From assembly GCF_913058035.1 (NCBI RefSeq), contig NZ_CAJXPA010000037.1, forward strand, positions 1-32,471: a DNA stretch of 32,471 nt, given 5' to 3'. A program made the translations under genes and the position numbers. Position 1 is the first letter of the stretch, and the number at the start of each line of letters is the position of its first letter. Positions 1 through 7,672 of the stretch are shown here, piece after piece. This stretch comes from an uncultured Paraglaciecola sp. (GTDB lineage Bacteria > Pseudomonadota > Gammaproteobacteria > Enterobacterales > Alteromonadaceae). The notes below the pieces were generated by a model. That model saw only the letters and a program-made list of their open reading frames with translations. It did not search any database and was not told where the DNA came from.

Positions 1-414
1 ATGGTACTTAGGTATAACAATGAATAACTTTTATAGATGTGATTAAAATCCCAGTGACATAGTTAATTAAATTTTATTCGTGAACAATATAGGAATTAAT
101 AAATTGCCTTTATCAAAACGTTTGTATGTTTGGTTATGTAAAATCCCTAATAGAGAGCAGTACTTAAGATTTGATACATAAGAGCCAATTTATAATTATC
201 TTAGGGTTGTAGTGCAAAGTAATGGGGTATTTTAATGAGGGTCAAAGTAGTGCCCGTTCGCCATCAAAATAGAATGTAAGGATTATATTTTAACTTGTTA
301 TTATTAAATGAGACCAAGAAAGGAGAGCTGCTGCCTCATGTACTTTAAGTTTTTTTGTAGAGCGATTGCAGATAAAACCACACATTAAAGGTTTTTAGGT
401 ACTCTTTACATTTG
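1..414. other. Gene-free left edge
   Basis: No open frame of useful length and no recognisable product appears on either strand. The DNA is AT-rich with frequent stops. The longest start with a nearby purine-rich site is a 16-codon frame beginning near 338, which I do not regard as a gene. A plus-strand terminator closes the stretch, so some transcript may enter from outside the window. Confidence 0.6.
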
Positions 415-441
415 GGCTGGCGACATGCCAGCCATTTTTTT
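415..441 (+). terminator. Rho-independent terminator
   Basis: A perfect 7-bp stem (GGCTGGC 415-421, GCCAGCC 427-433) with a 5-nt loop is followed by seven T residues at 435-441. The T run is on the plus strand, so it would stop rightward transcripts, but no rightward gene is visible upstream. A second perfect inverted repeat (CTAACTAG 446-453, CTAGTTAG 457-464) overlaps the stop codon of the leftward LysR gene and may serve that gene. Confidence 0.7.
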
Positions 442-456
442 GAAACTAACTAGAAA

Positions 457-1359
457 CTAGTTAGGGTTCAACGCATGCGCAACTTGAGCAATTTGATCTC
501 GCATCCAAATATGTGCGTCATCTAAGTCAGCGCTCATGTGCCAATATAAAAAGTATTCAAGTGGTGGCAATTCAAACGGTAACTCATACATAGATAGGTC
601 ATAGTGTTTCGCAAGGTGATAAGGCAAACAAGCGATTAAATCGGTCTTAACCAAGGTCGAGGGAACGGTTAAAAAATGTTGACTACGCATGACTACCTTT
701 CGCTTTTCACCTGCTTTGTCTAACGCAACGTCTATTGGGCCTACGCCAGTTTTTCTGTGTGAAACATTAATATGACCAAGCTGTAAAAACGCATCCATGC
801 TCATGCCTTGAGATAATGAGGGATGATTTTTACGCGCTAGCACCACAAATCTATCTTGAGCAATTTTTTGTTTACATAAATGTTGGTCGCTAAATGATGA
901 TGCATCAGCATAAAAATCTAAATTGCCGCTGGCCATAGCCGATACGATATTTTTTCGTTCAATCTCATAGTTTGTTATAGATATTTTAGGTGCATTTTTC
1001 TGTAAAGAACCTAAAAGTCGAGGAATGATACTAACTTCAAGCAAGTCTCTACAAGCAAAGTTAAAGGTTTTTTCGGCCTTCAAAGGGTCAAAAATGTGGC
1101 TCTCTTGTACGCTTCTTCGCAGTAACCCCAATGCTTCTCGAGCGGGCCCAATAATATTTTGGGCCACTGGTGTGGGTGTCATACTGTGCCCAGTTCGCAC
1201 AAACAAGGGATCGTTCAGCATTTCTCGCAAACGGGCTAGGGAGTTACTTACCGCTGGTTGTGTAATACATAACACGTCTGCGGCTTTCGTTAAGCTACCA
1301 GCTGTGTAAATTGCATCAAACACAGCAAATAAATTTAAGTCAATACGGTGCAAATTCAT
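457..1359 (-). CDS. LysR-family transcriptional regulator
   Basis: The protein is a 300-residue LysR-type regulator of normal family length. An N-terminal winged helix-turn-helix (about residues 5-65) contains AGSLTKAADVLCITQPAVSN followed by the typical LVRT-like turn DPLFVRTGHSMTPT. A periplasmic-binding-like effector domain follows. The NodD/LinR-like spelling of the helix-turn-helix end suggests that subgroup. I chose the ATG at 1357-1359 (MNLHRID) over an upstream ATG because AAGGT (complement of 1366-1370) lies about 6 bases before it. The gene diverges from the MaoC-type hydratase across about 140 bp, and LysR proteins usually control the divergent neighbour, so that hydratase is the likely target (inference). 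The effector is unknown. Confidence 0.9.
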   Translation of the reverse strand: MNLHRIDLNLFAVFDAIYTAGSLTKAADVLCITQPAVSNSLARLREMLNDPLFVRTGHSMTPTPVAQNIIGPAREALGLLRRSVQESHIFDPLKAEKTFNFACRDLLEVSIIPRLLGSLQKNAPKISITNYEIERKNIVSAMASGNLDFYADASSFSDQHLCKQKIAQDRFVVLARKNHPSLSQGMSMDAFLQLGHINVSHRKTGVGPIDVALDKAGEKRKVVMRSQHFLTVPSTLVKTDLIACLPYHLAKHYDLSMYELPFELPPLEYFLYWHMSADLDDAHIWMRDQIAQVAHALNPN

Positions 1360-1399
1360 AAACATACCTTTACAACAAATCTGCAAATAGGATACGTTA

Positions 1400-1449
1400 A
1401 ATATTAGTTAAATCAATGTTTAGCTATAGTTAATATTCATTACATTGAT
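1400..1449. promoter_or_regulatory. Candidate LysR operator region
   Basis: The divergent intergenic region holds two nested AT-rich inverted repeats: AATATTA (1400-1406) with TAATATT (1431-1437), and ATCAATG (1412-1418) with CATTGAT (1443-1449). LysR proteins commonly bind such interrupted dyads between themselves and their target. AT-rich composition makes chance repeats possible, so this is a moderate-to-weak call. Confidence 0.35.
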
Positions 1450-1499
1450 ATATCGAAGCTTGTTAGACTATTAAATTAATTGACAAAGGAGACAGTAAT

Positions 1500-1952
1500 A
1501 TGACTAAAACATTATTAGAATTAACAGTGGGAGAGCAACTGCCAATAGGTGATTGGGTATGTATTTCTCAAGCAGATATAGACTTGTTTGCTAAGGCCAC
1601 CAATGATCATCAATGGATACATGTTGACCCAAACAGGTGTAAAAAAGAGAGTCCTTTTGGAACTACAATTGCGCACGGGTATTTAACAGTTACTTTAATG
1701 CCTAACTCTCTTTATCAGTCAATTCAACCGGATCCGATATACAAATCGTTACTCAATTATGGGGTTGATAAAATTCGATTTATTGAACCTGTTCGAGCGG
1801 ATGATAAAATAAGGTTTATATCAACTTTAATCAAAATAGAACAGAAAGCTTCAGGTATGTTGTTTTATTTTGAAACTATTGCAGAAATAGAAGGCCGAGA
1901 TAAACCTGCCATGAAAGGTGTTTTTCTGACTTTATTAGCGGGTGCTCAGTGA
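1500..1952 (+). CDS. MaoC-like (R)-hydratase/dehydratase
   Basis: The 150-residue hot-dog-fold protein belongs to the MaoC-like hydratase family, whose members hydrate trans-2-enoyl-CoA thioesters or related substrates in the cytoplasm. The hydratase motif is clear: Asp36 and His41 in NDHQWIHVD, followed by FGTTIAHGYLT (residues 53-63), the usual second signature. Length matches single-domain family members. An AAAGGAG ribosome site at 1485-1491 sits 8 bases before the ATG. It is divergently paired with the LysR gene and is followed after about 300 bp by a TonB-dependent receptor. A FadR-like palindrome lies just downstream, which fits a fatty-acid link, but the actual acyl substrate cannot be read from sequence. 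Confidence 0.88.
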   Translation: MTKTLLELTVGEQLPIGDWVCISQADIDLFAKATNDHQWIHVDPNRCKKESPFGTTIAHGYLTVTLMPNSLYQSIQPDPIYKSLLNYGVDKIRFIEPVRADDKIRFISTLIKIEQKASGMLFYFETIAEIEGRDKPAMKGVFLTLLAGAQ

Positions 1953-2255
1953 CGCTGAATATTTATATTTGTTCTGAACAATATACAGCAATTATCTTAT
2001 TTTAATCTCAAACTATCTGGTCAGACCATTGTGGGAATTGATGTTCACATATAGATAACAATCTATTTACATGTCAGCTTCTCCAACCTACTATTAGTGC
2101 CGGGTGTTGATAAGTATATTCATCACTCAGCAAACAATAATATTATTAGAATCAAGTAGTTTGGTGGTCTTTTAGTCAGGTTGTCCTACATCGTCCACTT
2201 TTGAATGAGATATCTAATAACAAATAGCTAATAGCTCACCTATTGGGAACACATT
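1953..2255. other. Long upstream region of TonB receptor
   Basis: No coding frame is supported here. The notable element is the palindrome at 2018-2028, described separately. No clear terminator for the preceding hydratase gene is visible, so part of the receptor's transcription could come from upstream. Confidence 0.5.
2018..2028. promoter_or_regulatory. FadR-like palindrome
   Basis: TGGTCAGACCA is a perfect 5-bp dyad around a central A. It has the TGGTC-N-GACCA core recognised by FadR and resembles sites of other FadR-subfamily GntR regulators. It lies between the MaoC hydratase stop and the TonB receptor start, about 230 bp before the latter. That the site is functional, and which gene it serves, is inference. 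Confidence 0.4.
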
Positions 2256-4949
2256 ATGAAAATGAAAACTAAACTAACAGCATTGGCTGTGGCAATTTCC
2301 GCCCAACTAATACCTATGGGCAACATCGCAATTGCTCAAGAAGAAAGTGCAGATAAAGAACAAGAATTTGAATTGATCATGGTGACGGGTAGCTTTGTAA
2401 GGCGCAGTGAAAACTTCTCATCACCCTCACCGCTAGCAGTTATTGATAGTGTGGCTATCGACGCCATAGGTGCCAAAAGTATTGGTGATATCACTCAGAC
2501 ACTGACTATTAATACTGGTGCAGAAAACACGCCTGATGCTTTTACACAAAACGCAACAGCAGGCACCTCAAATATTAATTTACGTGGGTTGGGTGTTTCT
2601 TCGACTTTAGTGTTGCTTAATAGTAAGCGCCAAGTTGTTACTGCTCAGCCTAATAATAGCGGGGTCAACTTTGTTGATACCAGCTCTTTGATACCCATGA
2701 TAGCTTTAAATCGAATGGAAATAGTAAAGGATGGTGCATCAGCATTATACGGCTCTGATGCTGTAGCGGGTGTTGTTAACTTTATTACCAAGAGTGATTA
2801 CGAAGGTACGCAAGTGTCACTTGATTATCAAGATGGCGCACACGGTGATAACAAAGAGTATACAGTGCAAGGTTTGTGGGGAACGGTAGGTAATGATAGC
2901 AGTTTGATGGCAGCTATCAGTTACACTAATCGTTCTCCTATGTTTACTGGCGATCGACGCTTGAGTCGTCCTCAAGATGATACAAGCTCGTTAGGTAGCC
3001 CTGGTTCTTACTTTTTAGGCGGAACACCTTTCATAGACCCAACAGGATGTGAGGAGTTTGGTGGTTTCCCAAGACTACTTGCACCATCGGGAACAGTACC
3101 AGGTTTAGAAATTGGATTTTGTGGTTTTGATTTTGGTAATGGTTATTCATTTGTGCCTGATGAATCACGTTTATCAACATTTGTGCAAGCAACAAAACAA
3201 TTGACTGATAATGTTGAGTGGACGACTGAAATTTCTACTGCTAGAAACAGAGCTGTAAGAGGGGGGTCACCAAGCTTTCCTATATTAACCTTCCCAACTG
3301 TTCCTGCTGACCATCCTAATAATCCTTTCGGTACCGATGTGTCCTATTTTGGTCGTGAAGTCGGTAACGTCGGAGATGGCACTTCTTTTCCAGGTGACCC
3401 AGCTAACACAGAGTCTGACACCTTCAGATTTAGTACTATGTTGCAAGGCGAGTTGGATTCTGGGTTTTGGGAAGTCAGTTATACCGCTGCTAGAAACAAC
3501 TTCTTATTTACAGTAAATGATACCTTGGGGCAACAATTTCAAAACGCTTTAAGAGGATTTGGTGGACAAGGTTGTGATCCAATTTCAGGGACTGCAGGTG
3601 TCGGAGCTTGTGAATATTTTAACCCTTTTGCTACCTCGTTATCTTCTGCCCCTAATTCACAAAACTTGTTTGATTCTTTTACCGGACGTCAAGAAATCGA
3701 CTCTACTTCAAATCTTGAAGTAGCTGAAGCGTTCATTTCTACTGAATTATTTGAGATGAATGGCGGTGCAGCTGGATTTGCATTTGGTGCTCAGTATCGT
3801 TATCAAGATTTAACCCAAGATTATGATTCTTTGTCTAACCAAGACAGCTTCTCGTTTGTAATTGGTAATGCCGACATATACGGTGAGCAAGATGTTGTTG
3901 CCTTGTTCGGTGAATTGGCTTTGCCAGTTAGCGAAGATGTAGATATTCAAATCGCATTACGATATGAAGATTATGGCGGTACTATAGGGGATACTATTGA
4001 TCCTAAGCTAGCTGTATCTTGGCGTGCAACGGATAATTTTTCTCTTAGAGGATCTATTTCAACCTCTTTCAGAGCCCCTTCTATCTTTCAAAAAGATGGT
4101 GGCGGTACTAGCTTAAATCAGATGGTTGATCCTTTAACGGGTTCTGCAGCATTCGCTGCGGATAGAACGTCAGGAAATGATGAATTGGTTCCCGAGGAGT
4201 CTACAGCCTTCAACATTGGATTTTCGTTAGAGCCTGTTGATGATTGGTCTATTGAAGTAGATTATTGGAGTTTTGACTTTACTGATCTGATCATTAAAGA
4301 AAATTTCCAAGCTATTTTAAATGCTGATCCACAAAACCCTGAAAGAGTCGTTAGGGCAGGGGATCCTCTTAATGGTCCATTGCTTCAGGTTTTAACCACT
4401 TATGTTAACGCCAGTTCACTAGAGACTTCAGGTCTTGATATTGTTTCTAGCTTTAAATTAGAAACGGATATGGGTACTTTCTCTCCAAGTATTAGTGCTA
4501 CTTATATCTTAGCCTATGATTTGGTTGACCCTCAAGCGGGTCCAATTGACGGTGCTGGTTCACGTAATAATAGTAATATTGGTGTGTCTACACCTGAGTT
4601 GCGCGCAAATTTGGGACTGAATTGGAAACATGAAGCATACTCAGCGAATATTTTTGCTCGTTATGTAGATAGCTACAGTGATGATCAAAACTGCGCCGAT
4701 GGTAATCTCTTCTCAGCTGCTTGTACCGAAGGTTTCAAAGATGTTGACAGTCATTTGACGTGGGACGCTCAAGTTAATATCGACTTGGGTCGTTTATTTG
4801 AGACTGATGGTGCTTATGTCTTATCGTTAGGTGGAGTGAATCTTACAGATCAAGATCCACCTCAACTGTTCACTAATGCTGGTTTCGATTCTAAGGTGCA
4901 TGACCCACGAGGTCGCCAAATATATGCGCGATTGGCAATTGAATTCTAA
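2256..4949 (+). CDS. TonB-dependent outer-membrane receptor
   Basis: This 897-residue protein is a TonB-dependent receptor, a gated outer-membrane barrel that imports a ligand using TonB energy. A Sec signal peptide spans residues 1-27 (basic start, hydrophobic core, likely cleavage after Ala27). A TonB-box-like ELIMVTGS follows near residue 40. The plug domain shows NINLRGLGVSSTLVLLNSKR and VKDGASALYGSDAVAGVVNF. The beta-barrel ends in IYARLAIEF with the terminal Phe expected for BAM insertion. The start codon has only a weak GGGAA site (2245-2249). A strong terminator follows, so it is probably the last gene of its unit. The ligand is not predictable; the FadR-like site and MaoC neighbour make a lipid-related one possible. 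Confidence 0.93.
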   Translation: MKMKTKLTALAVAISAQLIPMGNIAIAQEESADKEQEFELIMVTGSFVRRSENFSSPSPLAVIDSVAIDAIGAKSIGDITQTLTINTGAENTPDAFTQNATAGTSNINLRGLGVSSTLVLLNSKRQVVTAQPNNSGVNFVDTSSLIPMIALNRMEIVKDGASALYGSDAVAGVVNFITKSDYEGTQVSLDYQDGAHGDNKEYTVQGLWGTVGNDSSLMAAISYTNRSPMFTGDRRLSRPQDDTSSLGSPGSYFLGGTPFIDPTGCEEFGGFPRLLAPSGTVPGLEIGFCGFDFGNGYSFVPDESRLSTFVQATKQLTDNVEWTTEISTARNRAVRGGSPSFPILTFPTVPADHPNNPFGTDVSYFGREVGNVGDGTSFPGDPANTESDTFRFSTMLQGELDSGFWEVSYTAARNNFLFTVNDTLGQQFQNALRGFGGQGCDPISGTAGVGACEYFNPFATSLSSAPNSQNLFDSFTGRQEIDSTSNLEVAEAFISTELFEMNGGAAGFAFGAQYRYQDLTQDYDSLSNQDSFSFVIGNADIYGEQDVVALFGELALPVSEDVDIQIALRYEDYGGTIGDTIDPKLAVSWRATDNFSLRGSISTSFRAPSIFQKDGGGTSLNQMVDPLTGSAAFAADRTSGNDELVPEESTAFNIGFSLEPVDDWSIEVDYWSFDFTDLIIKENFQAILNADPQNPERVVRAGDPLNGPLLQVLTTYVNASSLETSGLDIVSSFKLETDMGTFSPSISATYILAYDLVDPQAGPIDGAGSRNNSNIGVSTPELRANLGLNWKHEAYSANIFARYVDSYSDDQNCADGNLFSAACTEGFKDVDSHLTWDAQVNIDLGRLFETDGAYVLSLGGVNLTDQDPPQLFTNAGFDSKVHDPRGRQIYARLAIEF

Positions 4950-4977
4950 CGTTAGTTAGAACTGTTTAGACGTAAGT

Positions 4978-5007
4978 AAATCCCCGGTTATAACTGGGGA
5001 TTTTTTT
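4978..5007 (+). terminator. Terminator of TonB receptor gene
   Basis: AAATCCCC (4978-4985) pairs with GGGGATTT (4996-5003) and is followed by a T run to 5007. It lies 28 bp after the receptor stop codon. Confidence 0.85.
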
Positions 5008-5125
5008 GTAAACAACTTTTTCCAGCTGCTGCAACATTAGTTTGTGGTCACAAGCTTTAATTTATGAAGTTAATTTCACACAATGTCATGATGCTATGAT
5101 CCAACACGTTGACAAGAAGCCTATT

Positions 5126-5428
5126 ATGGAAAAATATTCCCAAGAACAGATCCACATTCAGCTGAAAAATATAAACCAACAATTAGACATTCAACAGCAA
5201 TGGGAGATCGTTGAAGGTAAGTTGACTAAAACTTTTAAGTTTAAAAGTTTTATCCGTGCCTTTGGTTGGATGACACAAATCGCTATTTGGGCTGAAAAGC
5301 TTAATCATCATCCTGAGTGGTTCAATGTGTATAATAAAGTTGTTGTTCAACTCACTACCCATGATGTGGGAGGTATTAGTGAATTGGATTTTAAACTAGC
5401 TGAAAAAATGGAGGTGTTTTTAAAATAA
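5126..5428 (+). CDS. phhB: Pterin-4a-carbinolamine dehydratase
   Basis: The protein matches the 4a-hydroxytetrahydrobiopterin dehydratase family, which dehydrates the carbinolamine formed by aromatic amino acid hydroxylases and so recycles the pterin cofactor. The active-site signature [17 protein letters not shown] is present, followed by the conserved [14 protein letters not shown]. From the ATG at 5126 the product is 100 residues, the normal size. The frame stays open upstream to a TTG at 5042, but those extra residues are unlike the family. No good ribosome site separates the candidates (weak AAGAAG before 5126). No phenylalanine hydroxylase gene is nearby, so the partner is unknown. Family assignment is secure; the start is less so. 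Confidence 0.85.
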   Translation: MEKYSQEQIHIQLKNINQQLDIQQQWEIVEGKLTKTFKFKSFIRAFGWMTQIAIWAEKLNHHPEWFNVYNKVVVQLTTHDVGGISELDFKLAEKMEVFLK

Positions 5429-5570
5429 ATGAGTTTCGAACTCCTCGCAACACAAAATGAATTTTAAATAAAAACGGGTCAAAAACTGACTAAAGGTGTT
5501 GCTTAATTCCTCATGTCGTATGTAGTTTAAGCGGTTGAACATGTTTTTAGGGTTTATCTGTATTATGTGC

Positions 5571-5598
5571 TTGCGTGCCAAAGTTGGCTATGTATAAT
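5571..5598 (+). promoter_or_regulatory. Promoter of initiator tRNA gene
   Basis: TTGCGT (5571-5576) and a perfect TATAAT (5593-5598) are separated by 16 bp. The discriminator ACGCCGC is GC-rich, as in stable-RNA promoters under stringent control. The sequence after the -10 box (CGCCGCACTTGAG) recurs at 6892-6904. Confidence 0.8.
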
Positions 5599-5654
5599 AC
5601 GCCGCACTTGAGCAGAGGAAGAAAAGCAACTTCCTACTCAAATAAAGTTTCAAG

Positions 5655-5731
<77 letters not shown>

Positions 5732-5738
5732 TATTAGG

Positions 5739-5775
5739 ACGAACCAATAATTTATTTATTGGTTCGTTTTTTTTT
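5739..5775 (+). terminator. Terminator after tRNA-fMet
   Basis: A perfect 12-bp stem (ACGAACCAATAA 5739-5750, TTATTGGTTCGT 5756-5767) with a 5-nt loop is followed by T9 at 5767-5775, eight bases after the tRNA. It should make the tRNA a monocistronic unit, unlike the metY-nusA read-through of E. coli. Confidence 0.92.
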
Positions 5776-5799
5776 GCACTCAATATATCCAAAGTGGTA

Positions 5800-6560
5800 G
5801 ATTCAATCTTGAACTGCTGATTACAAAACCTCTATAAAGTCTGTTGATTTTGGCCAGTATTACCGTAGTAGGTCATGGGTGTTTTCATTCACCCCTTGTT
5901 GTCACGAGCAACAAGGGTCTGCAAGATAAACATCATATTGCAAACTTTTAGTGGTTTTTCATGGTACGTAAATTTTTCAGCATTATCAGCTAGTATAGTT
6001 AGCACAACAATTTTTAACGGCGCTAACAAAGGTATGGTTGCAGTAACTGGTTTTACTGATGTGTCATTTACACGTGTCGAAATGGTAAAATTCGTTTTCG
6101 CTCTACAATCGTGATCAGTGCGCTACAGTGCCCTTTTCCAATAACCAGCTCTATTTCCTAATCACCCACTCTACTTTTATCGTCAACAACGTGTGGGCGC
6201 TCATCAATACTGATACGTTTCTTAATTAACCCTCTGCAGGATTGCATATCGTTACTACGTGATTGATGATCTTTACCTTTTCTCAGTAAATGTTTGAATA
6301 AGTGACCACCACATTGCATGTCAGACATAATGTGGTAATAAATGATTTCATAATTAATAGCGACGCTCTGGTCTTCACTAAGCCAGCCAGATATTTTCTC
6401 TGGACCCTATTTATTTAGAACTTTTGATTCAATTAAGGTAATGAGTATAGTTGTCATTTTAATGTCTTTACACGCGGCTAATCGGCGTGTAACTGTCGAC
6501 GTTTGAACCCGCTTAAGCTGTGTACTTATTATTTGAATCCAAGAGTTTTTAATGATGTCA
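5800..6560 (-). pseudogene. Decayed IS30-family transposase
   Basis: Read leftward, broken frames match the IS30 transposase in order. Fragments are IKMTTILITLIESKV, PEKISGWL (6380-6403), IDERPHVVDDKSRVGD, EIELVIGKGH, LITIVERK, VTATIPLLAPLK, LADNAEKFTYHEK and NENTHDLLR, followed by YWPKSTDF. These correspond to IS30 WSPEQISGWL, ERP-VD-RSR-GDWEGD, VIGKGH, DNGKEF and NENTNGLLRQY. The copy is dead. TAG replaces the Trp of GDWE at 6158-6160 and another Trp at 6407-6409, a stop replaces the Gln of LLRQY, and at least two frameshifts occur (near 6070 and 5880). The first catalytic Asp is Glu. The helix-turn-helix end is barely recognisable. No terminal inverted repeats were found, so the limits are approximate. 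Confidence 0.85.
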
Positions 6561-6861
6561 GAATAAAGTTATCTAACGATTTTTTAGCTACTAGTATTTA
6601 GTGTTAGATATTCGATATTCGATATAAACAGCATAACTCTTTTTTATTTGCTTTCTTAATAGCACAGTGTGGATATTAAATAATTAGATTAGATGCTTTT
6701 GGCAAACAATATCCAGATTTTTGGTACAAGTTACGCAATAAAATAAACGCATGTCTAACTGTTATTAGTTTTATTAATTTTAATTTTTTCTTGAAACAAT
6801 CACCATTAAGGTGCTAATTACGATTCTTGCATGTTTTTTAGCCATTCAGTTCCACCTAGTC
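6561..6861. other. AT-rich gap without genes
   Basis: Very AT-rich DNA between the IS30 remnant and the second promoter. No open frame, RNA gene or clear repeat is supported. It may include the lost right end of the insertion element. Confidence 0.5.
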
Positions 6862-6890
6862 TTGCAAGTCGCCTTTGTCCTCTGTAGAAT
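6862..6890 (+). promoter_or_regulatory. Stable-RNA-like promoter of rimP operon leader
   Basis: TTGCAA (6862-6867) and TAGAAT (6885-6890) have the ideal 17-bp spacing. GCGCCGC follows as a GC-rich discriminator, then ACTTGAG. The 14 bases after the -10 box match those of the tRNA-fMet promoter in 13 positions. It is the best promoter upstream of rimP and gives a leader of about 270 nt. Confidence 0.75.
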
Positions 6891-6946
6891 GCGCCGCACT
6901 TGAGAAGCGATCTCCCTCATCTTAGGATGATAGTAACGCTTCATAG

Positions 6947-7013
6947 TGTGGAAATCTTTAAGATGTTTTTGCGTTCGATTGTTGGTTCAGTTGGTATCGC
7001 ATTTCCACAACCA
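6947..7013 (+). other. tRNA-like stem-loop in leader, possible tRNA remnant
   Basis: TGTGGAAAT (6947-6955) pairs perfectly over 9 bp with ATTTCCACA (7001-7009), and ACCA follows at 7010-7013 as at the end of a tRNA. Between them lie GTTCGATT, like a T loop, and TTCAGTTGGTA, like a D loop, but in the wrong order. The total is only 67 nt. It is either a rearranged, dead tRNA or a structured mRNA leader that looks like one. No anticodon arm can be drawn with confidence. Confidence 0.35.
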
Positions 7014-7076
7014 CTTTTAGAAGTTGGTTTAACACCAGTTTCTAGTAGAATAGTGGACTAGGGTCCAGAAACAAAT

Positions 7077-7100
7077 AACCCCGCTTGTACGGGGTTTTTT
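7077..7100 (+). terminator. Leader terminator 1 before rimP
   Basis: AACCCCG (7077-7083) pairs with CGGGGTT (7090-7096) around a 6-nt loop, with a T run to 7100. It stands between the 6862-6890 promoter and rimP, so the operon needs read-through, antitermination or another promoter. Confidence 0.8.
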
Positions 7101-7126
7101 GTCTTTAAAATTTCGGTTTTCTTTCT

Positions 7127-7146
7127 GGGCATTTGGCCCTTTTTTT
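7127..7146 (+). terminator. Leader terminator 2 before rimP
   Basis: A short GGGC (7127-7130)/GCCC (7136-7139) stem with a 5-nt loop is followed by T7 (7140-7146). It is weaker than the preceding one and ends 17 bp before the rimP start. Confidence 0.5.
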
Positions 7147-7163
7147 GTTTTCGGAGCAAAACT

Positions 7164-7622
7164 TTGTCGCAACTCGAACAAAAGCTAACGGATATGTTAA
7201 CGGCACCTGTTGAAGCATTAGGCTTTGAGATGGTGGGTGTGGAGTTTCTTCGCGCAGGTAAACATTCTTCGTTACGTATTTTTATTGACCATCCAGAGGG
7301 AATTAGTGTTGAGCACTGTGCAGAGGTAAGTCGCCAAGCCAGCGCAGTGCTGGATGTAGAAGATCCAATTAGCATTGAGTACAACCTAGAAGTATCATCC
7401 CCTGGAATGGATCGGCCTTTATTTAAAGAATCACATTACCTTGAATGTTTAGGTGAAGTAGTGTCTCTCAAATTAAGAATACCGATGGGTGATAGACGTA
7501 ATTTTAAAGGAAAAGTGTTAGCTTGCGAAACAGGCAATTTAACATTAGAAATTGATAACCAAACCCATGTTTTGGCTATCGTAAATATTGAAAAAGGTAA
7601 TCTCGTCCCATCTTTTGATTAA
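7164..7622 (+). CDS. rimP: Ribosome maturation factor RimP
   Basis: RimP assists maturation of the 30S subunit in the cytoplasm. The 152-residue product has the family's full length and its conserved stretches: SQLEQKLTDMLTAPVEALGF at the start, SAVLDVEDPI, and YNLEVSSPGMDRPLF in the middle. It ends with a small Sm-like C-terminal domain. The start is a TTG: GGAG (7153-7156) lies 7 bases before it and the N-terminus aligns with E. coli RimP there. A weak start codon would lower translation of this first gene relative to nusA and infB. It begins the operon rimP-nusA-infB, 50 bp before nusA. Confidence 0.95.
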   Translation: MSQLEQKLTDMLTAPVEALGFEMVGVEFLRAGKHSSLRIFIDHPEGISVEHCAEVSRQASAVLDVEDPISIEYNLEVSSPGMDRPLFKESHYLECLGEVVSLKLRIPMGDRRNFKGKVLACETGNLTLEIDNQTHVLAIVNIEKGNLVPSFD

Positions 7623-7672
7623 GATGGTGACCTGACAAGGGCTGTCGTAAGAGAGTAATCAGTGAGGCAACA

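Noticed and set aside
5875..6114. Rightward 79-codon frame
   Set aside because: It is antisense to the IS30 transposase remnant, which explains the sequence better; there is no ribosome site.
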